The notes under the pieces are model-generated. The model saw only the letters and a list, made by a program, of their open reading frames with translations. It searched no databases and was not told where the DNA came from. From Rhodocollybia butyracea (taxonomy: Eukaryota > Basidiomycota > Agaricomycetes > Agaricales > Omphalotaceae), in the NCBI GenBank assembly GCA_015501585.1, contig JADNRY010000101.1, positions 140,290 to 204,289 on the forward strand: DNA of 64,000 nucleotides. Reading direction: 5' to 3'. Shown here in pieces: positions 12,378 through 22,920 of this stretch; position 1 is the stretch's first letter; every line of letters starts with the position of its first letter. A program made the position numbers and the translations under genes.

Positions 12378-12720
12378 TTATTATTTGGAGATAGCTCGAC
12401 AAATAATAATAAGAATACCCTCAGAGATAGCTCGACAAGCAGTATTATGAATCAGAGCTAATACTTGGAGATGGCTCGACAAGTAGTAGTGGGTGTGGTG
12501 TCTAATACTTGGAGATAGCTCAACAAGTAGTAGTGAGTGTGGTGTCTAATACTCGGAGATAGCTTAACAAGTAATAGGAAGTTGCAACTCAGAGATAGCT
12601 CAGCAAGTGGCAATTAAAGAGATATTCACTAGGTGAATATTAGTGGATACAACTTGGAGTTAGCTCAACAAGATGTATAAATGTGTATTGTAGCTTGGAG
12701 ATAGCTCAACAAGATACAAT
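12378..12720. repeat. Array of eight hairpins with constant loop and variable stems
   Basis: Eight units share the core GGAGATAGCTCRAC. The sequences flanking each core differ between units yet are complementary to each other within a unit. Examples are TTATTATTT / AAATAATAA (12378-12409, perfect), CTAATACTT / AAGTAGTAG (12458-12489 and 12502-12533), TTGCAACT / AGTGGCAA (12582-12613), ATACAACTT / AAGATGTAT (12647-12678) and ATTGTAGCTT / AAGATACAAT (12687-12720). Most stems carry one mismatch. Within the core GAG pairs with CTC around ATAG. A further perfect 8-bp palindrome without the core (ATATTCAC-TAG-GTGAATAT) lies at 12622-12640. Function unknown. Confidence 0.8.
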
Positions 12721-12860
12721 GAGTTGGTCTGGTGATTCACACAGGTGATAATAGCAAACAAGTGGGGGTTTGGATTCAAAAAATAATATGCCTACCGTAC
12801 ATTGGTAAATCTAGCCTGCTTATATACTGTTTAATATGTACTAGTTAGGAAATGCTGCAG

Positions 12861-12981
12861 AATGACATCATACCTGTGGAGCACTGGAATGACATCATAA
12901 CTGTGGAGCAGTAAGATGACATCATAGCTGTGGAGCAGTCAAATGATGTCAGAACTGCAGAGCAGTAGAATGATGTCATGG
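12861..12981. repeat. 27-28-bp minisatellite with TGACATCA motifs
   Basis: Five imperfect units, about 27-28 bp apart, each with ATGACATCAT (or its inverse ATGATGTCA), mostly followed by CTGTGGAGCAGT. TGACATCA resembles a CRE-like bZIP site, but there is no supported gene close by that it could regulate. Confidence 0.65.
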
Positions 12982-13131
12982 TGTGACATGCAGCAACTGG
13001 TGTTCAATCATTCTAGTGGAACCAAAGTTGATTAACAGTATGTTCCCGTGTGCAGCATTATGCCAAATATTGTAGAGAAAATGAGTAATGAATGTAAAGT
13101 GTATATGATAGTAGAAATCTTAATGATAGTA

Positions 13132-13686
13132 AGGTAGAGGTCACCAGGAACCCCACCCCTTTACATAAGCTGTGATGTGACATACAGTGAGCTCGCTATT
13201 GCCATGTCCCATTGACATTTGAGGCTAAATCCTTCCAGGAGATGACTCTAATGATTGATTAAAGTAATTTGTAGGAAGGAAATATCACAAAAGAGTGCCT
13301 CATTCTCAAAAAAATAAAATTTTTAAAACTTACTTTAAATGTTCATCTGATTTGGCCACGACCACGTGACTAGATAAGATATTGATATGCCAAATGGAGA
13401 CAGATGTCATACTAGTTATGTCAGACTCCAGAACAACTCCAGAAGAGCACGGCCATGCTGCAACATTGCGGTGCACTACTTCATCTACTACTTCCTCCAT
13501 GGGCAAAACTGCCAACACCAAGGCTCAAAGGCTTCAGTGTATGACATTTTTTTTCCCCAATTGTAAAATAGCACTGCAAATACTAATTTTTTTTTCGCCC
13601 ATCTTCAAATTTGGCCATGGTCACGCGTTATGTCACGCGTTATGTAATGGCTTACTAAGTGTGGGGGTTCCTGGTTACCTCTACCT
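13132..13686. mobile_element. MITE with TIRs and TA duplication
   Basis: The ends are inverted repeats starting AGGTAGAGGT and extending about 27 bp (ACCAGGAACCCC inside), with about two mismatches. They are flanked by TA on both sides (13130-13131 and 13687-13688), as in Tc1/mariner-type insertions. It is 555 bp long, with no transposase ORF. The interior includes repeated CACGCGTTATGT near 13622-13645. Confidence 0.7.
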
Positions 13687-13739
13687 TAGTAGTAATTGGT
13701 TAATAACAATAGAAAAAGATATGTATATGCTTATAGTTT

Positions 13740-13967
13740 GGGTATGGGTCATAACAATATGTTGCATTCCGTTCATGCCTTTTTTCGAAGGTTTGGGTTT
13801 TGATCTTCTTCTAACGTCCCTTTCTTACCTTGTACCTCTTCTCTCAAGGTCAGCTTTCAGGCTTCAGCCCCCCTCAAATCCCAACCTTGCCACATCTCTT
13901 CTCCCCGCACTCCCACACATATCTCTGCTAGGTCCCATGCACAATGATGCAGAACCGTTTTGACCCG
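13740..13967 (+). pseudogene. F-box/leucine-rich gene fragment (part 1)
   Basis: It matches 58118-58355 of the F-box gene split at 34-57 kb: the CIPFMPF.EG exon end, an intron-like stretch ending CTCTCAAG/G, then the leucine-rich exon up to MMQNRFDPE. The N-terminal half of the gene is absent. The frame is not maintained. It is interrupted by the solo LTR and continues at 14469. Confidence 0.6.
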
Positions 13968-13972
13968 GAATG

Positions 13973-14463
13973 TGTTAGATTTTGGCTGTTTGGTCCTTTC
14001 CCTCTGTATGTTACATAGTATGTACATGTACTTAGTACCTTGTTGTCTCTCGTAACTACTAATCATCCTTCTTTATCCAATACTACTTTGTTCATCTTTG
14101 TTGTCATTCCTTCGGAGTCATGCTTATCACGCTCATTGCTGTCTGTGAGGTTTCATCCTGTTGGATATCACAAGATATCAGTATCATTGTTATGATTGAT
14201 CAAGCTCATAGTTATCTCACACTCATTATTGACACGTACTTACACGTACTTATTTCCTATCACCCCCATTACCAGTATATAAGCAGTAGCTAGATATACA
14301 CTACCTCATCTGATTGCCCCTCTCTCAGTGCTGTAGGGGGCAAACGGAATATATTGTGCTTTTCACTCTATTCTGCCGTTGTGCTATATATTATCCCGAG
14401 TGGTAATATCGTGTTCTATTTTATTATCCAACACGTCCTCCTTTATCATACCTGTTCTCAACA
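13973..14463 (+). mobile_element. Solo LTR with GAATG target duplication
   Basis: A 491-bp insertion starting TGTTAG and ending TCTCAACA. It is flanked by GAATG at 13968-13972 and 14464-14468. The paralogous sequence near 58355 has an uninterrupted CGAATGC at the same point, which defines the insertion exactly. A TATATAAGC box lies near 14276. The length and TG-CA ends fit a copia- or gypsy-type LTR; the family is undetermined. The orientation is assumed from the TATA box. Confidence 0.85.
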
Positions 14464-14468
14464 GAATG

Positions 14469-14990
14469 CGAGGTTGTTCTCGTGCCAATTGTGGACAACA
14501 TATTCATCCGATAACTCACTGTTGACTTGCATCGTTTGACGTCAACACTGATGCAGATACAGATACTCCTTCCCCCCTCTGCCCACCTCGGAATGGAGAC
14601 ACATTTTCAAGGACACTCTTCTCGCATTTGCGAGATCGGGGACAAGTGCTTCGCCTGCTCCAGCGACAAGTAGGCTCATCACTCCTCCTCTCCCTCCTTG
14701 GTGTCCTCTTTGGCGTGTTGGCAACCTCTAAGAGGACCTGCACCAAGATGGTTTCGTCCCCATCTCTATCTTTTATACCGTCTCCCCTACTGTCTTCTAT
14801 TGACCAGGAGGGCGTTCTGGGTGGAAGTATCCTGCACATCGCAGTCACACTTTGTATGAAGCTGATTTGCCTTGGGAGGGAACCATGAGTACAAGTATGG
14901 CTGTGGGGGGGTATTGGTACAAGTATAGGAAACTTCGGGGGGATGGGCTCGGTACGCAGGAGGTGGTATACCCCCTGATTGGGAGAGTAA
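14469..14990 (+). pseudogene. F-box/leucine-rich gene fragment (part 2)
   Basis: It continues the match to the F-box gene at 58364-58975 (CCAATTGTGGACAACAT, GATGGGCTCGGTACGCAG and other blocks), with many substitutions and frame breaks. The downstream limit is near GGGAGAGTAAG at 14990. This is 3' debris only. Confidence 0.6.
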
Positions 14991-15203
14991 GTATGTAGCA
15001 GTTTGAGTGAATATTCGTAAATATCAGTTAGTAGCTGATAGGAATTTCATAGTCTTATGCATGAACACAATTGTCCCGTAGCTTTACTAGCATTAGCGGA
15101 AGTTTGATAGCCAGGAACTCATCAACTTGAAGAGGATCACAATATTTTTGTTTTAAAACAGCGCTCAAGCTATACATGCAGCATGATAATGCAAGGCAAA
15201 AAT

Positions 15204-16641
15204 TTAAACAAACGGGTCCAAACCGCCCTCCATTCTCTCTAATGCTTTCTCTATTGCTCTCCAACGTGAGGCACGTACACCTGCTTGGACAAGATATCCA
15301 CCATCCCGGAGCTTGTTGATTGCTACACAATGGTCAGGTACAAATGGAGTTCCCCAGAACCAGAGTCCCAGCTGCTCGGAACCCAAATCAAGCGTCTCGA
15401 CTCCACTAAGAACCTGGTTTGAGAAAAGCCAGCTGTCCAGCTGCCTTCTTTGCAGAGGCACAATGCCGCCCCAGCCATGCGTCCACTTGTCAACTCTCTG
15501 GATGTGGGCAATATTCCGTGACTTGTTAAGGCTTTTGCGATGATGCAAGGCAAGTTCATAGAGAGACATCGAGGGAAGAGAGCGGATATCAAAGAATGGG
15601 AGGGTGACTGGCGTAATTGCATTATGTGGATATTGCTCAAATACAGGATTTATCTCGGAGAGTATCCGTCTCACTGAAAAAACAGAATTAATGGAAATCT
15701 TGTTGGGACTGTTACATCCCTCTTCAAGGTAGACAGCCTGTTTAAGATGTGAGCACCGATCATATAGATAAAAGTGGATTGACAGACTTTGAGCAACCAA
15801 GCAATAAGCATATCTCCCTTTGAGCCTAGAGGCTTTCCGGACTCCTCTGACTCCTTCCTCATTCTGCCCATTATATGCTCGACGGTTCTATGCCCAAGAT
15901 GAACTCCCTGAGTCGTCGATTTGTGCCACAGCATCTCGAAGGCCATAGAGAACCAGAATGACAGGAGATTCGCAATCGTTGGAGGAACAACCGCCATTCT
16001 GAGAGTGGGAAGCCCACTAGGAACACTCTCCATGGAATCCGCCTCTCTCAGGTTCGATAACGCGTTCTCCAGAATATTGATATTCAATGCATTAAGTGTA
16101 GGAGGGGTCCATTCGAGATCGTTTAACGCAGCATTCACCCCGCAGATTGCCATGCCCATTCCTGTTGCGTCGAACACGCCATGAGGGAACGATATCCCGA
16201 CACACGTGCAGTTTTGCATGATCGATACATGGATTGCCATGAGCGGAAAGCGTTGCGCAGCATATGCACTCAACGAGGACGGAGTAGCGCGTGCACGAAA
16301 ATATGTCAGTGGAGGTCTCTCGAGCACTTGCCGTGAGTCCTCGTCCAGAGAGGGTAGGCTCAGGCTGAGGGAGGGAAACGTGGTAGTGGTGAATTCTATC
16401 GAAGCGTAGTCCTTGGGCAGTGATTCGGAGACAGGAACGTGAACATGGTAAGTCTTCTTGGCAGCATCCCACTCGACGCGACCGGCTAGAAGTCTCCATT
16501 TGTTCACAGTGTACTGTGCTGCTTTCTGCAGAGCTGCGACGTCTACTGACTTGACAACATATCCAAGGTAGCACCAGCGTTGTGCGCTCCATTGTGATCT
16601 AGCCCGCTGAGCGGAACGACTACGAAGTCAAGTGTAGACAT
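15204..16641 (-). CDS. Acyltransferase of the BAHD-like transferase family
   Basis: This is a minus-strand gene with one clear intron (15738-15787, GT..AG, phase 0) joining AWLLK to AVYLEEG. Signatures include the WRLLAGRVEW block near the start, PHGVFD at about 16178-16195 (the HxxxD catalytic motif of CoA-dependent acyltransferases, His as general base), and SKGDMLIAWLL. The C-terminal part ends GGLDPFV. The usual DFGWG motif is replaced by LWFWGTPFVPD. Fungal relatives acylate secondary metabolites. The 5' end is uncertain: the good frame has no ATG and meets a stop near 16624. An ATG at 16641 in another frame (MSTLDF) would join only by removing a 17-nt GT..AG piece (16607-16623), too short for a normal intron. 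It may therefore carry a small deletion. Confidence 0.75.
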
Positions 16642-17514
16642 GTAGGAATGCTGTAGAGTTGGGGAACGGCATTCCTTTTGTTCTTATGTATGAGAGCCTT
16701 AACATATACCGGAAGTAGCAGCATTATACTCGCCCCCGCTCTACAGTAGTAAGTATTATACTTACTCGGCCCTCTGCTGTTATATTTTATATCATCGCTT
16801 TGTTCCTCGCTTCACAGCAAAGAGTGATTTAATTTTGCTGTATTATGATGTTGAAATAACTTGTAACTTCCTCAGGCGGGAATTAACGAGTCGATTTATC
16901 GGCGGCACTCGCGTGACATAACCTACATACGACTGAACGCACTCTGACCTAAGTGGCTCTTTGCTGGTGTAGCGGCTTGGGTGATCTTTGTCGGATCTGA
17001 CTCAAACCATGTTTTCAAAATAAGAAGAAAGGCTTCAGCATTCCCCCATCTACGATCTCTCTGATCTCCTATCACCCTTTGCGCTCTAAGCCTTGTTAAT
17101 TAAAGCTGGTCCTCCATTTTTTTCCGGTCTTACTACTATGATGATGACTTTACTTCTCATCACCCAGAGTACAGACATTTTGGTGCTTGATGAATTTTAG
17201 TAAGCCATCTATCATCCAGCGAACAGAGCTTAACGACGCCACACCAGCGGTAAGTAAGTACGTACATTTATCCTCTCTCACATCCATCTTGTCTTTAGAT
17301 TTTTAATTTTATTTGAACCTTGCCCATGCCGCCTACCGCAGGAGTAGTATTATCCCCGCCCTACAGCGGGGTCAGGCGGGGTTCCACAAGGGAACAGCCG
17401 GCCTAAGCAACGTTAACAGCAAGCTCAACCCACGGAGGGAAGGTAGACAGACCTTCCTGAAGCGGTAGATGTACATGCACAATACACAATGAGCCAAATC
17501 TCCTTGTCCCGATA
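16642..17514. other. Intergenic
   Basis: No gene supported. A GC-rich hairpin CCCCGC/GCGGGG lies near 17355. Otherwise it is AT-rich promoter-like sequence. Confidence 0.3.
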
Positions 17515-18150
17515 TATATATCTCTTCGTAAACCTTTCCTCACAGTCCCTCGCTGCCCAGAAAATACATTGAAACAAGCAACGCACATTCGCCGCTAGCT
17601 CACTTCTGAATCTCATAAGTAGGAGCTCAATATCCGACGTCGCTAGCTTCTCTGATTTGTCGATGAAATCTGTCAATGGGTATGTACGCACAACGTTTCT
17701 CTCTTTTATCTTAAATCTACCAATTTTCCGACTACTATCTGTCTTTGTAGTCCCAGCGTAGCATCAATAATCCATTCCTCGAAACCTTACATCTCTACGC
17801 ATCGGCCATGGCCGTATCCTCAACCTCATCTCCTCCCATCGAATGTGGAGGCAACTTTCCATCACCGCCTTAACCGAAAATGCACCGCTTACTCTCACAT
17901 TAACTGACTTATGCGGATGCAGTCTTTCATGTGCCTTTCATTCCTTGGATGAAAGATGCGGATTCATCGTGCTCTTCCGAATTGCCTGACGGGCTTAAAG
18001 GGTTTTCCATCACCGCCTTAACCGAAAATGCACCGCTTACTCTCACATTAACTGACTTATGCGGATGCAGTCTTTCATTTGCCTTTCATTCCTTGGATGA
18101 AAGATGCGGATTCATCGTGCTCTTCCGAATTGCCTGACAGGCTTAAAGGG
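17515..18150 (+). pseudogene. Degenerate F-box-family fragment with tandem duplication
   Basis: It resembles 18265-18680 and 23470-23730: AAACCTTTC.TC.CAGTC, GCAACGCAC, GGGTATGTACGC followed by an intron-like stretch, then CATCACCGCCTTAACCGAAAATGC. A 148-bp unit is duplicated head to tail (17854-18001 and 18002-18149) with only a few differences. No long frame remains. The family assignment is through the 22.9-24.0 kb copy, whose upstream part matches the F-box gene. Confidence 0.45.
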
Positions 18151-18261
18151 TGTAGCCTTATTGTCAAATGGAGGGCTGGGATGGACAGGTACCTTGTTGA
18201 ACATTATTGGCGTAATATTTTGGTTACCAATGCTGGTTGACTTACGTCTCTCAAATTCCTT

Positions 18262-19065
18262 GTTCCGAATATCTCCTCATAAACCTTTCTTCGCAGTCGA
18301 TCGGTGCCCAGAAAATAAACATCGAAACAAGCAACGCACCCATTCAAGCCACAATCGCTGCTAGCTTACTTCTGAATCTCACAATCAGCAACTCAAGCAT
18401 TCGCGTATCTGCATTCTTCCAGAGCTCTGAATCGCTAGCTTCTCGGACTTGTCAATCCAATCTACCAACGGGTACGTACACACCCCGTTTCTCTATTTTA
18501 TCATTAATTTATTAATTTACCAACATCTTTAAATGCAGTCCATCGTAGCATCTATAATCCTCATCGAAACCTCACCATCCCTCCGCATCAACCGTAGCCG
18601 TAGCCTCAACCTCATCTCCTCCCATCGAATGCGGAGGCAATTTTTCTATCACTGCCACAACCGACAATGCACCGTTAACTCTCACATTCCCTTCCGCCCC
18701 ACATCTCTGCAACCTCCAACTCAAAGCCTTCTCCTCCCTTTCGCCAGTGGATATTGTGTTACCTAAAACATATGAAGGAGCGTTACAAGTGGAGACAAAC
18801 ATGGCAAGTACGTTTGTGGGATTTCAGAATAATATTGGGATTGGGAGAACCGCCGCTTTGGTTGAGCGGAGGCTGGGTTTCGAGGTGGATGGTGAAATTG
18901 AGAAGAAGGGATGGGTTTGTTCGACAGATGAAGGAAGACGGTGGGGAAGTGTGAAGGTGGTGACTTCTTGTGGCAGATGGAAGATTGGTAGTAGATATCC
19001 TCGAGATACAGTAGGGCCAAGTTACCCGGGGGAAAGCCAAAGAGACGAGACCTATAGCAGGGGAT
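18262..19065 (+). pseudogene. Degenerate F-box-family fragment
   Basis: A second copy of the same segment, with a likely intron near 18471-18537 (GGTACGTAC to ATGCAG). It continues through ACTGCCACAACCGACAATGC to an ACATATGAAGGAGCGTT block shared with 23833-23860. It ends near TCTATAGCAGGGG. The frames are open only in short runs. Gene function, if any, is not retained. Confidence 0.45.
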
Positions 19066-20242
19066 GATGCAAATGCATCGATATACAGCTATAGTTTGAG
19101 CACAAATAGACATACTACCTTGGGTCTAATATCATTCATTAGCATTCACTAGCTTCTATAGCATAAGCTCCGGCCAGTCTTCGTTCGATAAGTTCGTCCC
19201 TCGAGATCGTATGTGTTGAAAAAAGTTGAGCTGGGCGCCAAAGTGATCAGTGATCAAAAGGCGCCCATGAGTTCTAGCCACTTTCCTGTTCTAAAGCATC
19301 TGCAGATGCTGTTTCGTATCTATCTTAGTCCCTGCGGAACTGCCGTCATCGACGGTGCGATTGCTACAGATGTTTGCCAGCATTTTCCTTTTCCGTTGCA
19401 GACGTGACGGTACACAAGTACACAAGTGTTGCGAGTCCGTACGGTTCGGGCAGGGAGATAGGAGTCCCGCGACCGTCGTCGACCTCGGGATAAGTATACG
19501 GGTAATACTTCATCCCTTGTTTACCTTATTCCTCGACTTTACTTTATCTTTGATCCATTATTTTTCTTCTATTTTTCACGTCTTATCTCTTTTCCGAGTC
19601 TTCCTATTTAACTTAGAGTAGTTAGTACGAAAATGCCCTCCCAGTTCTTAGTACTTACACTCGACGTGTTCCTGGAGTGCGTGTTTATTCTTCTTACTTT
19701 ATCTTTTACCTTACTGACTATCGTACCTTACTAGATATTATACTTAACTAGTTTTACAGGTATAGTCTTAAATCACATCAGTACCAGACCCATTTCATAA
19801 TTCATAAGTAAGTATGCTATTTAGCGCGTAAAGGCGTAGAGGTATCATAACAAACAAGTAATAGCTAGCGTGAAGCGTGAAACACGAACGCAAGTAACTA
19901 AAATAGGTATCTACTACACTGTAAGCGCAACCAGTACACCCAGGCGAATGCGTTATATATATGTAAAGTAATTCATCAAAAAAAGCTGTGACCAAGATCA
20001 TACTTTAACTCGTGGCGTGGTCGAAATGTAAGTCTACAAGGAAGAAAATATTGGTATACAGAATACAGATGAGTGCGAAGGGGTTAGTACAAGTGCGAAA
20101 GAGTCCAGATGCAAGTGCCAATATATATTTATATCTTATGAAGGCCAAGAAAAAATGGATGCGGAAGAATAAGAACCGAAAATCAAAATGGTAAAAGGGA
20201 GAAGGAAGAACAACGCCCCTGCTCCGAATCGAGTGCGACTCG
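19066..20242. other. Intergenic with a palindrome
   Basis: No supported gene. A perfect 8-bp inverted repeat TGGGCGCC/GGCGCCCA (19232-19267) encloses two TGATCA copies. The pyrimidine-rich stretch 19500-19760 looks like LTR or UTR debris, but no partner was found. Confidence 0.35.
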
Positions 20243-20884
20243 TCATGAAAGATGGAGGATCCACGCTCCATGAGCCGAAGGCGCCAACCCCACAAACCTA
20301 GTATGCCCCCTCAAAAAATCAACCCTTTTCACCCCCTTCTGTTTCTCTGCATTGTACGCATGTTGATCACCAAAGCGCCTGCAGCGCATCTCGTACGCCG
20401 CGCGCACTCGCTCAAGATCCTTCCTGGAAGGAATAGCCTTCATCTCCACAGGGGTAACGCTGTGCCGCAAGGAGTAATATATGGCGTTAAAGACGTCGTG
20501 GGCAGTGACATATTGCCGGTTGAAGGAGGGGTGCACGGAGATGGGCCATGGGTGGTGCGGGATGTGGAGGAGGAGGAAGGGTGCGTGAGGGAGGACGGCG
20601 GCTTCGGAGAAGGAGAAGCCCCTGTAGGAGGTGGTGATGTAGGGGATGGGTAGAGAGACATCGTAGTTGATGCCTGGGTGGTGTGAGTAAGCAAGGAGCC
20701 TATGTGCACGGGGCGGTCCCCCGGGAGAGGAGGAGTACGCCGATGAGCTTGTAGGGGATGGCATGGACGGCACGAAGTAGAACTGAGAATCGTCGCTGTG
20801 GGCGGTCGCCACGTTGGCAAACCAAACCCGTTTTGGGTCTCGTCGTTGGAAGAACATCCTGTCCGGTCTGCTCAAGAAGTGCAT
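20243..20884 (-). CDS. DUF6699-like protein
   Basis: An intact 213-codon single-exon frame. The Ser/Pro-rich head (SPTSSSAYSSSPGG) leads to a C-terminal domain with the pattern of basidiomycete DUF6699 proteins: YDVSLPIPYI, then HHPWPISVHP, VTAHDVFNAIYYSL and VTPVEM, ending in a short helical tail rich in Arg and Lys. The biochemical role of DUF6699 is unknown; the family is expanded in Agaricomycetes. Its 5' part and about 2 kb of upstream sequence are duplicated at 31.7-33.8 kb. Assignment is from pattern memory, without an alignment. Confidence 0.7.
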   Translation of the reverse strand: MHFLSRPDRMFFQRRDPKRVWFANVATAHSDDSQFYFVPSMPSPTSSSAYSSSPGGPPRAHRLLAYSHHPGINYDVSLPIPYITTSYRGFSFSEAAVLPHAPFLLLHIPHHPWPISVHPSFNRQYVTAHDVFNAIYYSLRHSVTPVEMKAIPSRKDLERVRAAYEMRCRRFGDQHAYNAEKQKGVKRVDFLRGHTRFVGLAPSAHGAWILHLS

Positions 20885-22860
20885 TGCGGGATAAAGAGAA
20901 GGGATATTCGATGCTAGAAAACATTAAGCAGACCGCGTTATTTTTATAAGGATGACGGAGCGTCGGACCTGTGCGTATTTTAACAGCACTTCAAGAATGG
21001 GCTCCGTCCGTTCTTGGATGGGCCTGGCCACGTTTGCCGTGTTGCGCAGTGTTCTCTACAAAGATGCACAAGTAGTAAGCAAGACGAGTCATTGTGAGTG
21101 ATAGTACAATGTTATCCAACTTGGCAACTGGCACCCAGATCGCAAAAAGATCTGATTGAATTAATCTCCAAGCCCAAGAATGGCATATCAGTCCCGACCT
21201 TTCAGCGAATAGATACCTGATAAGTAAATACAAGGGCGGGCATAGCGATGCCACGGTATTGAATAAATTTACGCCAACAGCATCCATACCGCTTTAAGCA
21301 AGTTTTAAACACAAGTCCGGAGCAGAATCACGAATCCTATCTTTGGGAGAGTTTGCCGCAGCACGCCGTGGAGAGGCGGGAGTCTGGAATGATTACAGAC
21401 CATGTGTTAGACAGATCTTCTGTTGCGAGACAAGGATCGCCAGAGCCAATTCCGAGTATAATGTGTTGCCTCTACACCTTTTGAACAATATTTGGACCCA
21501 GAGCCACAGAGGGGGGTGGCGTAACATGATAACTTGATATACACATGCGCTTGAAGCAAGAAAATCACTGCGTGATAAATAGAATACAAAGGTTTTTGCT
21601 GTACAGCAGTGACAGAGCAATTTTTGCGAGAGGAATTTAGACTGAAAATTTGGACAGCGGCCACAACGGTGAACTGCCCTCGATAGACGGAGCTTTGACG
21701 GTCCAGGGCTGTCCATCCCACATGCTCCATGCGTGCAGCTCAGCCTATCCGAGCGTGAAAGCTGAAAAGAGGGATCCGGTGGAACGAAACACGTTCTATG
21801 GTGGCTCCGAATGAATTTGCGGTTTTCAAGCGCAAGCGGCAGAAGCGCTGACCAGCGGGTACTCAGTAGACTAGTACCACTTGAAGGCATATGGTGGATG
21901 TGATGGTGGTCCTAAAGTTTCAACAGGAGATGAGTCCGAGCGCTAAACTTCTGAATAGTCGTGAACCCGAGTTGTTCCTTCAAGTTCGCCGCTCCGCTCC
22001 AAATACTTAACCCAAGTCGTTACTTGTGGCTAGGAGAGAAAACTTTTTTTCCGCCGTGGCTGATATCTAGAATATCTAGAATCTAACCGAGTCAAAAGAC
22101 GGTAAAAGAAAGGATCAGACTGGAAGCCACAGACAAACCAAAATTTTCAGTTGCTAGAGCCGGTCCAGATTCGACGCTTAGCTATTCTGAGCCGGAAATG
22201 CTGTAGTAGCTATTTGTACTACTCTTCTTTACTTGTTACTTCGTGGGTCTCTAGATTGTAATCATCAGCAAGTTGCTTCGGCTGCATCTTGGCTGCATCC
22301 CACTCTGGGCGCTCAAGCCGGATACCCCGGTTTTCACAGTACTAAGTGTAATCACAGTCGATGCGGCCACTTTGCGCCCTGCCATCCTCTTTCTCTTAAA
22401 CGATGACTCCCAGAAACAAAGTCTTGTAGAACATGACTCAGTCTTCTGTGAGTTCGAAGTTTTGATAGTCAGAAAGACTTGTAGATAATCAATCATCTTT
22501 AACTCACGTCTTGGCTGACCCCCCTGCAGTATCTTTCGAAGTCTGTTCTACGATGGCTAAAGCTACGATGGCTAAAGCGATGTTCTCCTCACGGATAAGC
22601 TGTTAATAAACGGGCCGGTAATCAATTTGCACGTGGTCTTTCTTCGCCTCTTTTTCTTCCCGTCTGTTGTCCATTGACCCCGCTGGGACTCAAGGCTATC
22701 GTGTACCGACATTTTTATATCTTGCCGTTACATTTTTCGACTCCGGCCCTTCTTCTTCCAACCAGCCAACACCTTCCACGTCGACAAACAATTCAAATGC
22801 TTTTACATCCAAAACTACAGTCTGTTTTAAACAACGCTGCATCTACGTCGCCGCCGCCAT
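20690..22860. repeat. Segmental duplication, copy A
   Basis: It covers the 5' end of the DUF6699 gene, its roughly 1.7-kb upstream region and the start of the divergent F-box-type locus. It matches 31740-33800 in the same order with many substitutions and small indels (for example TTAACAGCACTTCAA, AGATCTGATTGAAT, GTGGATGTGATGGTGGT and ACGGGCCGG.AATCAA). No gene is supported in 20950-22640; the 165-codon minus ORF at 21393-21890 is only partly shared with copy B. Confidence 0.75.
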
Positions 22861-22920
22861 CGATGTCTACCGAAACAATGGTTACCACTGTAGCCCCACA
22901 GGATACAACAAAATTTGTCG

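Noticed and set aside
12378..12720. CRISPR array
   Set aside because: The constant part is only 14 nt, the flanks are self-complementary rather than unique spacers, and the host is eukaryotic.
21393..21890. 165-codon minus ORF in the duplicated upstream region
   Set aside because: The second copy (32370-32684) preserves only part, with indels that are not multiples of three; more likely non-coding.
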